From Membranipora membranacea (lineage: Eukaryota; Bryozoa; Gymnolaemata; Cheilostomatida; Membraniporidae), in the NCBI GenBank assembly GCA_914767715.1, contig OU612068.1, forward strand, positions 5,332,001 through 5,396,000: a DNA stretch of 64,000 nucleotides, read 5' to 3'. How positions within the stretch are numbered: position 1 is the first letter of the stretch; every line of letters starts with the position of its first letter. The notes under the pieces are model-generated. The model was not told the origin of the DNA. It saw nothing but the letters and a program-made list of their open reading frames with translations, and did no database searches. This document shows positions 12,601 through 25,100 of the stretch, one piece after another. The translations under genes and the position numbers were made by a program.

Positions 12601-15600
12601 GAGCATTATAAGCATTAGAGGATAGGTTACTATAAAGTGCCATTTTCTGCCTTAATGTCGTTGGTGAACTTGTATGTCATCCGATCATCTCATCTCATGC
12701 AATTACCGTGAATTTCAATTTATCCAAAGCATTAATTTAGATTGGTTCACAGTGTACCTCAGATTACAGTTTTTAGAATATTATGACGTTTGCAGTAAAG
12801 TTTTAGAATCCATGACTGATTATATGACTGATGCAAGCTGAAAATGTGAAGGGTCGGAAGACACTAACTACACATTAAAGTTTTCTGGACAAACTATCAT
12901 AAATATGAGCTCTATGAAATATTGAATTATGATATATCAATCTCGAACACAGCAATGGTATCATCACATATAAGTTGTTGCATGGATATGCTACAGCAGA
13001 ATAATAAGGATGATGGATGGTAGACAAAGACTTCTAGGTGTTAGGTATACAGTTTAAATGTTGCACCGGGTTGCTGGCAGGTCCAGCCCATCCCAATCAT
13101 GGCTGGTTGATAGTGGAATGCCACTATCTGCAACCAGGACAATATTTGAGCACTTAAACTACCAGGTATGTGAAATGAACTGTAGAATTAACTTACCAGG
13201 GTCAGGTCTTTGTAATGTGTTTGCTAAAATAGAAAATAGTTCACTTTACACAGTAACTTCAGGGGTATGACAGAAAATAAGAGTATAGAAGGAAGACTGT
13301 TCCTATGACAATCAAGAGGTAAGAGGTTATCATGTATTAGTTTTTTTTTTGATAATAGGTTTATCTAACTTAAAGAATTTGTCCTAATACGAAGCAAACT
13401 AATATCAATGGTTCGACTCAGATGAGAAGTACTAAACTCTGGTGGCAGTATTGTTGATCTCTTTACTGTTCAAAGTGGCAGGGTTAGCAGGTTAGACTCT
13501 CATCTACATGAGTCGAGTCACAGTTGGTGCTCCTGTGACTCAGAAGGTTGGTTCAAACTGTGGACTTTGTCTAGAGACATTATGTGTCGAATATCAGTAC
13601 CGTATAGAAGGAAGGAAGAGCGCAGATATTTTTTTTATTTATAGCAAAATAAGTAATTATTTTTAAGGGAAATAGAACAGCATGTTATATATAGATTGTG
13701 TTTAGATAGAAGCGGAATTGTGAATGAGCATTGAGCATTTTTGTTACCTTTCAACGGAGCTTCTAAAAATGTAAGACAGGTTTGTGAAATGCAAAATTCA
13801 TTACAAAAAATGACCACACTTATTGAATTCTCATCATTATCATTCATAGGAACCAGCTATCACTGTTAAGCGATGTTTAGGCCCAAAGGCTTGAAAGCTG
13901 GTGCAGACTTTCTCAACACTTAGCCTATGATCGCTTTGACAATTGCTATTACCATGAGGAAAAATACAAATCAGTTACAAGAAGGCTAAGAACTACTATG
14001 TACTACTTACGACAAGCACCATATTCTCCCCATAATCCTAGCTCATTGAGATCGTTAGTGATCATTGGCTGTGGCTCAACTGTTGACAGAAACCTGGCGA
14101 CATTCAACTCAAAGAAGTTTAATATCTCAAAAACAGTCGGTTTTGGATTCATCTGCAAACATATCAGAACAATGATATCAGTCTCTACAGTAGTATTTAC
14201 ATGCTGAATATTTACACATCTTTTATTGAGAACCTACATGTCTATAATATATACTTGAAATGCTGTTTGGAGTTGTTTGCTCTAAAATCTGGGATTGATG
14301 AAATCAAATATATATACATAATATTCAAGCTTTATGGCCTCCTTGCACATAAGGAAATCCCTCTTCTTTCATTGCCATTTGTCATTGAAACAAAATTGAT
14401 TTTGTATGATAAAAGTATAATATTCCTGTGCCAGGGAAATACCAGCTGGTAATCAAGAAAACAATTACAGCTCACAATACTCTCGAAGTTTTATCCAATC
14501 ACTGATGAGTTTATGCATCGTTCTACCAGGAATGACCAACAGATAGGTTTGTATCAGATCAAACCTAGAGCTTCTAGAGAGCTGCATAGTTTTGTCATCG
14601 ATTGCAATTTCTCAAAAGCTTCAGAGCATCAGCAAATGTATAGATCTCACAGATTTATCCTAGAGTGTGAAGCGTTTGCGGAGGAAAACTCTGACATTAC
14701 GCATAGAATTGAAGTAGTGAAATTTATGATAATCTACCATTTACTCCACCTCATTTCTCAATATAAACTTCCACCTGGAAGAAACTGGGGCTATTAGCTC
14801 ACAGTAGGTTACCCGGAAACTAGACAATCTATACTCTTAGCTCCTCTAGACTTAGCCTATGCGTTGGCTCTGATTGGTTGAGGGAATGGGTAGAGTATCT
14901 CTCTGACTTCCCCCAGAGGGGTTTATATTAGCTAGAAACTCACCGCAGCCTCACACACAGGTGTAGGGATCTCTGGATCGTTGATTACCAGACTGTATCC
15001 ATGGCCTGTTTTCTCCACTAAGAAGTTATAAAAGGCTGGCTCACCCCTACAAGGAATAAACCATAAAACCAATAGGAAAAGATATTGAAGAATGTACATG
15101 AGTTTTATATGCTATGGGATAGGAATTAAATAGGACTGAGATCTCCATTAATGTACTGATGGCAGCTTTATTATTTCAATATGTCAAATTTATTTGTCGA
15201 TCAAGTGATTTGGACATATAATAGAACAAATGGACAATAAGACAATGCACAAACAAAAATAAATGGTAAATCTAATCAAGTGAGTTTTTTTAGAAATATA
15301 ATTGCCAAGGAGGGCTGTTCTATTGAAATTGTGGTTATCTGTATTGCGGTAGTGATAAATGCGGGACTATTGCCTGTTGCTAAGATTTGCATTTTGGTAC
15401 GCCTGACTGAGTAAAGTTACTATTTCAGGGAGGTAAGTAAAAAAAGGGTTATCCCTGCCTACCATCGATTAGGTGCTCTGTATTGGATGACAAAGTTGCC
15501 TTTCCTTGTGACACTTGGCCGTACCAGCAGGTTTCCATAAGCTTGTCCTAGATTTAATATCTGCTCTCCTTTGTCTCTGTCTATATGATCAAAGTACCAT

Positions 15601-18600
15601 CTGCAACAACATAAATATAAGAGATCATAATCATCACATCGCTGGGTAGATACAAGAACTACGCCATCGATAGGTACATAATGATGGAAACATGCCAAGT
15701 CAACAGGTAGCAAATTATCCTCTCATCAAGGCACTTGTTTGGCTCTTAAATACTCTGGGCCCAAAATAAAGGTTTGTAATTCCGTGCACTGTAGCCCTGC
15801 AAGGGGTGCGTTGTCGAGTGGTCCAAATGCCACATTCCTTAATAAAAGACCCAGATATTTAATTCAGATTACTGATAGCTACCAACGGAGGGTAGCAATT
15901 ATCTAGCTATAAATATAGCATAATGCTTAAATTCATTGAGATGCTTCACTTTTACACTTGAAAAGTTCTTGGTAGGCAGTAATGATATTATTACTGGGCC
16001 ATCAAGCCAACAATGAGTGGTGACATAACAAGCCTAGTGATACTATGTTAAAAGTGATACTACGCTCACAAGTTGTCATATCGGTTTTGGCCTCGAGGGA
16101 AGGAAAAAGAGTTTTATGCGATTAGTGAGGCTGATTAGTGAGATTGAGACTGAATAGGACCTTGGGGATGTTATGACATCACAAATGTCCATACTAATAA
16201 TCAATAACGGACTTTTACACTCCTCATGTGCATCACAGGGTAGACTTCTGGTGAATGAACTAGAAATACTCACGATTGTTGGCTCAACTGTAGGACCGGC
16301 TTTAGGTGTTTCTGCTTGAAAATGAATAAAACGTCAGAAAATGTAATACATGCATAATATGTACAAACATAGCTGGCTGATTTAGATTAGAGCTATTGCC
16401 GGCCAATTCTGTAACCCGGTTGTTGTAAATAATTAAGGTTTGATAAGATGCTGATGAGAAATTCGCGCCTGGAGTCAGGTCATTGAAAAATTCCCCAACT
16501 ACAAAAAGTTCTTGATCGAAGATTTAAACTAATTATTGACCGACAACGGAGATAATTTGAGTAATATTAGATAATACTGAGCACATACCACTGTGGTTCC
16601 ACCTGTGGAGTCGTTTGTATCGAAAGATGAGGAGCCTCCTGACCCTGAGCTTCCGTTAGACCTGCAAAAAATATAAATAATAATTTTTTAAAAGGCCATG
16701 GTCGTTTTAAAGTTTGACAGTACCTAACATGTTCCCCCCCTAATTAATGAAACACACCAAATTCATTCTGATGGTACTCATTCCAAACAAAGTAATACAC
16801 TCTCTATGAATCAGAGATATACATGCGCAAGTATATTACCTCCTCAATGTGCTCATGTTATATAGTTTGACAATTCCTAGGTGGGGGTGACATCAGCAGA
16901 AGCAGTAGTGTGAATGGCTATGGATCTAAGTAGGGGAACATAAGTCTAGCTGTCATAAAGGAATAATAAAAGTATATAATATACAATCCAACTTACATTC
17001 TGTCAAAACTGAGCCCCATACTCTGGAGCCCTCCGCTTTCCAAAAATCTGACAAATCTAAGTAAGTCATCTCTCTGGCCAGGCAGCATTGTAGACCAATC
17101 TAAATCACTGGGAGCCTCACCCTGCAACACAAAGGATAACCGTATCTAACTTTGATGATGAGCTAAATGGTTGCTGCTATGAGTTTTGATAGCATTTCTC
17201 ATAGATTATGGGATTCCAGACTGCATTGAACCTCAGTTTAGACCTCGTTTTAAACAGCATGAATCACTTGTTAAAGAAACTGAGCCTCTGTTTCTGCCTC
17301 ATAGCGTAGTGAGGTTGAGGCTTGTGGCATATCTTGCCACTTGGCAGTTGGTCGTGCGGAAGCGGAGGGTAATGGCACGATGACACTTCAAATATCAATT
17401 CAAATCTTCACACAGCCATTTATGATGAATCATAACAGACCAGTAGAAAGTTCATCTTCACCGCTGTTCACATGGCAGCACCAAGGAGAGCCATCCGATG
17501 ACAAAAGGAATACTGAACACATACCTTTGCCACACCCACAATAAAGGCTCTCCATATTTCTCTGTCTGCTTTGCTTTGGCACTACAACAGAAATCAGGAT
17601 AATTAGAAAGAAGGGTTAAAACATATAAAGGGCTGATAAAAATATAGATACAAACAACCATTAAAATTCAATAATCTACTTGATATATCGCGAAGAACCA
17701 TCACTCTCCAATTTTAATAATAATATGTATAGCTTTTGTAACAATTATATTCTTTTGCCAATGGCGTGTTTGTCACGTCATGTAATAGGTTAAAAATATG
17801 ATGTTGATATCATTAAAATTCATATACACTACATATAAGGGCCGTAGGCCTATACCATAATACCTCACCTATAGGGCGAGCGCCTTATAGATGAAGGCGC
17901 CTATAATAATGGAGCGTATAGGTGTGGCTATTATTTGAAGCATGTTTATATTTCAGTTGGACCAAAACCGCGTCTTATAAGTGTAGCGGAATAGCTCAGT
18001 GGTAGAAGCGATTTCGAGTTCAAATCCCATTGAGGGCAGTTATTTTCCCAAAGGGATGCCTTATAGCTGTGGGGTGCCTTATAACTGGAGCATTTTTATT
18101 TTTTCCGAGGGAGGCGCTTCACTTATAAGGCCGGAGCCTATATATATCTTGATGCATACTATTATTGCGCAACGCATCATGAAGCTACTAGACTCCATGT
18201 TTGTATGTCACAAATAGGTCAGGTTGTGATTCTAAACTGATTCTCAAATTAGATTAGGGCATAAGCTTTAATTATTTCAATTATTCTCACAACTCAACAT
18301 CTGTAAACAGGGTCATTGTCTGTCTCTTCACCTATACAACAACATTTATATCAGCCTAATTATACAGGTGACAACCAGAGCAATATTTCGTAACTTGACA
18401 GAAGTCAAAGCAGCTTTTGATGAAATCTAAATATCCAGCCTGAGAAGTGAATTAAGTAAGCACTCTGCAGAGCTACTGTCACGGGACTGAGATGCAGTGT
18501 GAATTTATCAGCTGCGCCCATACAAGGCTACGTCTTGATGAAGAAAAATTTAAAAACAACTCGTGACTTGCGAACAGAAAGTTTTAAAGTTCTATTGTAT

Positions 18601-19911
18601 AACCATGAACTTCAGCCTCAGAGCAAAAGACGGCTGACTGGGTTCATATTATGCTGCTCACAAATCTACTACAAAATACTCTCTCACGTCTAAGTCTTAA
18701 AAAAGAGAATATGTTTGATACCTTGAATTTTTGATCTTTCTTCTCCTTTTTGCTTATTTTTTGATGTAATTCAAATACTGTGTGCTCTTTCTTAGATAGT
18801 TTGACTTGAATCGTGAGGTCTAGCTGTATCTCGCCTACAAGCTGTATAAAATAAACATAACTTACTAAGGTTATTTGTGTGAGGTATCAACATCCCACAG
18901 GTTTATCGATGTGAGAGATCTGCTGGCAAGTCAAAACCAGAAACTTGTTCACCATGTTTGCACATACACATATGTAACGTCATGCTTATTCGGCCTGTTC
19001 TGACAAGCTTTTTTCTTTTTCTAGGGAAGGGATCAAATCAAGGTGACAGACAGTCTGGTTCATTATTTGGATCTACAACGATGTGTGAGGAGTTTACTTA
19101 CGCTGTTTATGTAATTCTCTCGATCTTTGAAGAACATCAGTGTCCTACCCTTTAATACCACCCACAATGGCCGCCATTCCTACAAAATAATTAACTTGCA
19201 GACTCATTGAGCTTTGGATGTAATGATATCAATTTTGAATTTTTACTTTCATGCTTACGCCAGGTGTTTCTATATTGGGTGAGGTGAAAAATGGTCAGAC
19301 ACAGGAATTCGGCAAATGGGTCAGACTATCGTACCAGCTCTATATTGCAGCTGATAGTTGTCTACGTCAAAGATTCTAAACACTGCATTGTGAAATCATG
19401 ATCTAAGGACCTAAATAATTTTGAATATCACCAGTTAACCATCAATTATTTCCAGCAAATAATTAGAATAGCAAATTGATTTCTTGAGTACAATATCACA
19501 CTGTGGTTACAACAGTGCGAAAATCACGTAACCCAACAAGCAATGAATGCATACGAGGCTGTAATTCATACACATGAGTGCGATTAAATAAAATCAAACT
19601 CAGATGAGTCTGGGATGTTAAAATCAAGTGCAATGCAAAGCATCTGGAAATCAGAGCAAAGCAAAGAATTTGATTTCAGTTCGTCATGAAGGAGAACAGG
19701 GCCTGATTGCTGTTATGTCCATTCCAATGTGTAGAGAGGGCTTTAGGCCGTGTCAAGTATTTAGAGACTACTTGACTGTCTCAATCACGGTTATGAGCGT
19801 GAATTATATTCATAGTAAATAACAATTACTCGTGTAGTATACCTTGCGGCCTGGGATTTTGTGTAGAAGCGTGCCTTCCCAAAATTTATGAGGGCCTTTG
19901 TCTTCGCTCAT
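9626..19911 (-). CDS. STAP-like adaptor: PH, SH2, polyproline and WH2-like segments
   Basis: Predicted cytoplasmic adaptor joining phosphotyrosine and phosphoinositide binding to actin. Fifteen minus-strand exons: 19843-19911, 19102-19179, 18722-18841, 17525-17581, 16997-17121, 16589-16661, 16274-16311, 15463-15600, 14944-15046, 14011-14152, 12471-12581, 11617-12024, 11229-11333, 10577-10675 and 9626-9732; total 1773 bases, 590 residues. A PH domain spans about 8-108 (EWRPLWVVLKGRTLMFF; DREIWRAFI) and is followed by an LPGQ motif seen in STAP proteins. SH2 spans about 187-290 (SWYFDHIDRD, NLLVRPS with the phosphotyrosine Arg at 214). A proline-rich stretch with eleven consecutive prolines (about 352-487) leads to a WH2-like motif (LGSALRGVTLKK, 504-515) and a C-terminal basic helix (FQDELRKKLNKR, 563-574). 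The exon 10 to 11 junction is the least certain. STAP1/2 relatives lack the actin-binding end, so I give no symbol. Confidence 0.85.
9940..10325. mobile_element. Fold-back (MITE-like) element in the last intron of the adaptor gene
   Basis: Two long inverted arms meet around a short centre holding CCGGCACGGGTGCCG. The inner parts of the arms (about 10030-10090 and 10165-10230) match almost base for base, for example GTCACCTAATGAGCAAATAA on the left against the complement of the right arm. The outer parts (ACTGCTGCCAC near 9950 and GTGGCAGCAGT near 10293) are more diverged. No transposase is encoded, which suggests a non-autonomous DNA element. Termini and target duplication could not be fixed. 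Confidence 0.75.
10457..10478 (+). repeat. Homopolymer run of 22 G
   Basis: A CCCCC tract is followed directly by 22 consecutive G residues, in the last intron of the adaptor gene. On the transcribed minus strand it becomes a C run in the RNA. The exact length may be uncertain because such runs are prone to sequencing error. Confidence 0.8.
17840..18150. repeat. Composite repeat with GCGCCTTATA words and a truncated tRNA-like core
   Basis: In the intron between adaptor exons 3 and 4 the word CCTTATA or its complement TTATAAG recurs several times (about 17901, 17975, 18059, 18087, 18123), often beside GGAGC or GCGCC. In the middle, 17986-18036 reads like a tRNA lacking its anticodon arm: an A-box-like TAGCTCAGTGGTAGA, then a B-box-like GAGTTCAAATCCC only about 10 bases later. 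It may be a SINE or tRNA-derived element; it is not a functional tRNA. Confidence 0.55.
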
Positions 19912-22145
19912 AATTGCATGGATTATACAAAGATAAACATCAGGGTCTATGTGCAGAAGATGTGTCTTTTACAAGAGCAGTGCTGTTCATAAGAGTTTGA
20001 TTCTATTCCTGATATTATTAAAATCCACAGTCCAGTCCAAAGATGAGTATCAACTTCAGCAGCTCTCTGTACAATCCACCACAATCTACGAAGAACAAAT
20101 TGATGGTCATTCAGTCAAATATTCTCAACAGGTGAAAGCTAGATGTGTTTGCTGATAATTCAGCAAACAGTCATGTCGAAAGGTAACCATTTTGGTTTCA
20201 TCATGTCATCATAGCTAATATTATCTCCTATCTCTGGATAAATCTGCAGAGACAGTCCCTGAGAGTCTCTTAATTAAAGGGCGAGTCATTCATCAATGTA
20301 ATGACCAGGATTCGTCATTAAAATCTTTGTATCAAAATTTCCTGTTATATTTAGTCGACCTGCAATTTGAATACTTCACATGGAATGGAAAGGATGAAGG
20401 TCTGATATAACGGGAACGCCTTGAAATAAAAATCGTTATAAATATTTAAAGTTCATAGTTACAACTTGGAGTCAAGAGTTACAATTTTCATTTACCATTT
20501 ATCTTTGTTGTGCGAGGTCTCATATGTCCATATGACTTGATCGGCAAATCAAATTGAAATAATGTATATGGCGAGTCGATTTTAATTTGAACAATATGAT
20601 GCTTCCCATATGCTAATACGTTATCAAGAAAGCTCCCAAACATAGAACAGAAATATCATCATGCTAAAGTGACGATTACAAAATTCAGAATTTACTGGAA
20701 GTTTGATGGAAGGATAAACAAGTTTGGGACGATACAATGTAAAGTGGGACTGGCACATTCCCAAATGCTATTAATGCCCTTACCCAAAGAGTACACTGAT
20801 TAAACATGTACTTGATTACTGACAGGATAGGACTTAATGTAACGACAACAATATGACGATAAAACTTACCTTTCTCAAGTAACAGCTTCGAAGTCATTAA
20901 CGAGGTTCCTCAGTGTTAGAAAATATAAAATGGCAGACAAACAAAGATGGTGGTGGATGTTTAGATGTTGAATGATGACGAGTAAATTTAGAATGACAAA
21001 GTGCACTGTTACTGTCGCTATCCAGCAGAATGTCTTATAATTATATAGTAGATGTTTGGTAATTACCATGATCGTAGCAAAGATCTGAAGGTTAGAACGA
21101 GTCCAAGGTAGGGGCGGTGGAGTACACCACCAACTTTCAGGGTAAGACGTGTACACCCATGTGATTGCTGATTGTAGATAATAATAAATAGCTACTATTT
21201 AGTGAAATGTGTATAATACCACTGTTATTATAATTCAAGTTTTCCAAGCCACTGATTTTGAATTCATATCGTGCAATTTTCGGCCAAATTAAAATTTTAC
21301 CACCTTAATTCATAAGTTCTTGTTGATGAAACGCAAGTTTGAACTCAAACATCATAATATCAGCTCTAGTACACAATCCTGTGGATTTTCCATCACGACA
21401 TCTAGTAATTTATGGTACAATGACTTTATTGTCTGCCCTTCCTTGTGAAATACAACTAGGTGTTTTTCTGAGGCATGTTCCTAGATTTCATGAATAATAC
21501 TAGCACAAAATTATCGACTAGGGATGACGTACACATTGGCACAAACAGCGGAGCTTTCCTTCAATAACAAAATCATGAATTCAAAGCATTTGACAAAAAT
21601 ATATATTACAGATGTTACATAAAGATTAATATTCTTGTGACCATTGATGATGATCTACTTTTCATCGAAGTTACTCATGTAAAGTTGATTCACCGATTGT
21701 GACCAGATATACAAATGAAATTAATATATAATATTTGCACAATAATTTATAGTGAATCAGAATTACTTGATTTGTAGCATTCTGATAGTTAATCCCCCCT
21801 CGTTTCCAGAGAGGGACCTTAAAGTGGATGAGGTGAGGTGCCTTCATAGTATGATTGGAAGTTTTTTAAAGTAGCTTGAGCTAAAGACAGCGCATATTCC
21901 TTCCGTTCAATCATACACGGAGGGTACAATAATCACCAAAATAATGAACTACCTCAGTTTACATAATAATATTGAAAATTATGGACCATGGAAGCGTAGA
22001 CTATTCCATTACTGCTGAATGGCCAGACTTGAGCTCAAACAAGACAACTTTCCTATCATCAAATTAATAGCTAGATGAGATTATTATGATTTTTACTAAG
22101 TATTCTATAAGTCAGTAAACCTCATGATATAACTAGAGAGGCTGG
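19912..22145. other. Spacer between the adaptor and OXR1/NCOA7-type genes
   Basis: This should contain the adaptor promoter and 5' UTR, and the 3' UTR of the next gene, both read on the minus strand. I see only small reading frames without splice context, no tRNA or rRNA gene, and no convincing repeat. Confidence 0.5.
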
Positions 22146-25100
22146 TCAATCATCATGGAAACACCAAACCTCGATGTGTTTTATATGGAAGTCCTCTTCA
22201 CCACCGGTCAGAGGGTCATTAGCGTAAGTCTGACAGTTCTGTGTACGTCCTATATATATATCACCATCGATCCATATACCATAAGAACCCCTGCAGTAAC
22301 AAAGATATAAAATTTATTATATGGATGTGCATACTTGGAAAGTTGATAGCGCTGGAAAACATACCAGAATCATGTTTTACTGTTGATAAGCATATAAATA
22401 TAATTATATGTAAATGGATATCAGCGCAAGACTCATCATCACATCACGACCCAGTGTTGATACTTTAGGAATGCCTGACAATCGAAGTTGCTTCTCCCTG
22501 AGTCAAGAGCATATGACTCGGTTAAATGCCAATATCTGACGCAAAGCAATTCTTTACCAGCAAAATTTGGCCGAGGTCCAGATCATAGCTGTGCAAAACA
22601 GTATTACTATGACCATATTAATCGCATATCCATGCTTAAACAAGCAGAAAATTTCGTTTTGAACTTAAGTGGAGTCACCAGAAACAAGGTTGACAAACAA
22701 AAAATAACAAGATCACAAGATGAACAAGAAACTAGCTTACTCTCCAGCTCCAATAGAGAGACAGCTGTGGTCTCCTTTATTGAAGAAGTTATTCTGACCG
22801 CTCCATGGATAAGTCTTAAAGCCGTCGACGAAAGTGAAGAGAAAGGATTCACCAGTACCATAAAACAGGTCAGACATGTGAAACGGACAGGAGGACATTG
22901 CTCCAAATATCTACAAAATAAAGGAGTGATGTGTTTATATATATACAGGGAATTATTAGTCTGCATTCGGTCCTAGGAAACTTTCATATAATATGATTAT
23001 ACCTGTAGGTTTAATAATAAGTCTATGGATATATTTCAATCCTGCAATGTCAAAATTTAGTGTCCAGTCCACATAGTTTGAACTCACGTCACGTCATTAA
23101 CAAGAGTTAAAAACAATAGTAATACCAGTTGACAAAGTTATTAGTTGGAGTTGTCCCATTATTAATGTCATAATATATGCACAGGGACTTTTAACGATGT
23201 AAATCTAAGCCATCCAAATACATATCAAAACAAAAGTTCACCTCATCATTAGTGGTCAGTATAACTAGCAGCACAGGTGAATCTATGTTCTGAAGATTTC
23301 TGTATAACTGTTTGAGACTGAATCCGTGACTCTCCGAACCGAAGCCCAAAGACCACGGGTAGCCTTCTACCCTGGCTGGCATACATTTCACTAACTGTAA
23401 GAAACAAAAATACAATATTATATTGTGTCATTATATTGTATTATGATACTTGGTCATGGTAAAAACAAACGCAAAGATGAGCGAAATAAACCAAAGGAGA
23501 TTGATTTTGGTTGTTGTTGTGGGATAAGACTTGAATTCGAGGGTAGCACTGGCATGCTGCATATGAAGACGATATTTAGAGAAGGGAAATTATATATCAG
23601 ATTTTTTATATTATATATTAGTACATTTACTCATGGGAGTGGACATGTGATCAATAATCAATCAATACATAATAGCTTTATAATTGGGTGATACTATTAT
23701 TTGAGTCAGTTGATCCTTATCTCTCATGGAAAGGAAACTCAAATTAATTAAGTCAGTATGACGAGCAGCAGTTTGGGAACCTTGTTTAGATTTGGTAAGA
23801 CTGGTACATTATATAGCTCCAATCTTTTGAACATAACGCAAGGAAGCCTAGCAAGGCACAGCACATCAATCCTCAGTTAACAAATCAGAAATAACCCGGC
23901 CGTACGATAGCAGCCCCCTCCTACCTGTTTGATGTGGATATCTAGTAATATACTAGAAGGTTCCATGAGCTCAGGTAGTGGGATATACTTCTCTATATCT
24001 AATAACTCCTTCCTTCTTCTAATTTCTTCAACACTCACAATCTACAAAACAATCGTTTATTACAATATTGTAATTTAGTATCGGTGAGTTTGCTGGTCTG
24101 TTTTAAGAGACTGAGATCGAATTATGTTTTCATTCAAAATTTGTTTTCAGGTCACGTGAATTCAGAGTGAATTCATTTATGAAGAACATCGATGCTATCA
24201 CAAAATTCTCTATTAATTTCACTATCTTCTAAAATCATTTTTGACAGAATGTTATTTCAGCAGTTGAGAACATAGAACATGTAAATGCATTTGTTATCTA
24301 TTTATGCATGAAACTCAATGCCAATGGTGAGCGTGCGGATATTTTATGAAATTTTGGCTATTAGATTAGATGCATGAATGCTGCACAACTTGCCATACAC
24401 ATAAGGAATCGATCACACTGACAATGACGAAATCTAAGTTTTGTGGACAGATCAGGATGTATGTTGACTAGTTTGTCTTGGAAATGTGTATTCACTTCAA
24501 CTCAAAATGGGGTTTATGTAAATGTTGGCATGTTCTTGACTTTGCTATCGGATCTAAGAAAAATCCATTGATGGTCACATAAAAGCCAAAAAATGACACA
24601 AAGATTTACTGTGATTTGAAGAGCGAATTACCTCTCTTGCCTGACATTTACGCTATATCAATGTAGGAACAGATATCTTTCTCACATGGTATTTGGATTG
24701 ATCAAATTAGGGAATATTAAAGCAGACGGTCTAATCTTATTTCCAAATTATTCCATTGATTCAAACTATACCCAGTGGTCTAAGTGAACATCTTTTTTAC
24801 TCTACTCTCTTTGCAATATCTTATCAAATTCAACATAACAATTTTGCAGGAACATAGATGTGCAATACACATTTTGCACAGAATTCAGCAGGAAAAGTTT
24901 GCTCAAACTTCCTCCTCTATATTTCATTGTGGGTACTCATTTCGCACCACTCACTTCTAATACTGAATATACCCGCTTGCATTTTTGATAGCTAAGCTTA
25001 TTGAATAATGCAGCTTATTGAAATGCAGAGTATGATAGGCCATGTATGGCATAACATTGATCTACAATCTTACCTCCCAGTCAAGAGTGAATTGTCTGCC

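Noticed and set aside
15780..15850. tRNA-like words (GGTGCGTTGTCGAGTGGTCC) in an adaptor intron
   Set aside because: Only a weak A-box-like word is present, with no B box in range, so it is not supported as a tRNA or SINE.
22488..22976. Plus-strand frame of 162 codons
   Set aside because: It covers the TLDc exon of the OXR1/NCOA7-type gene in antisense and has no family resemblance.
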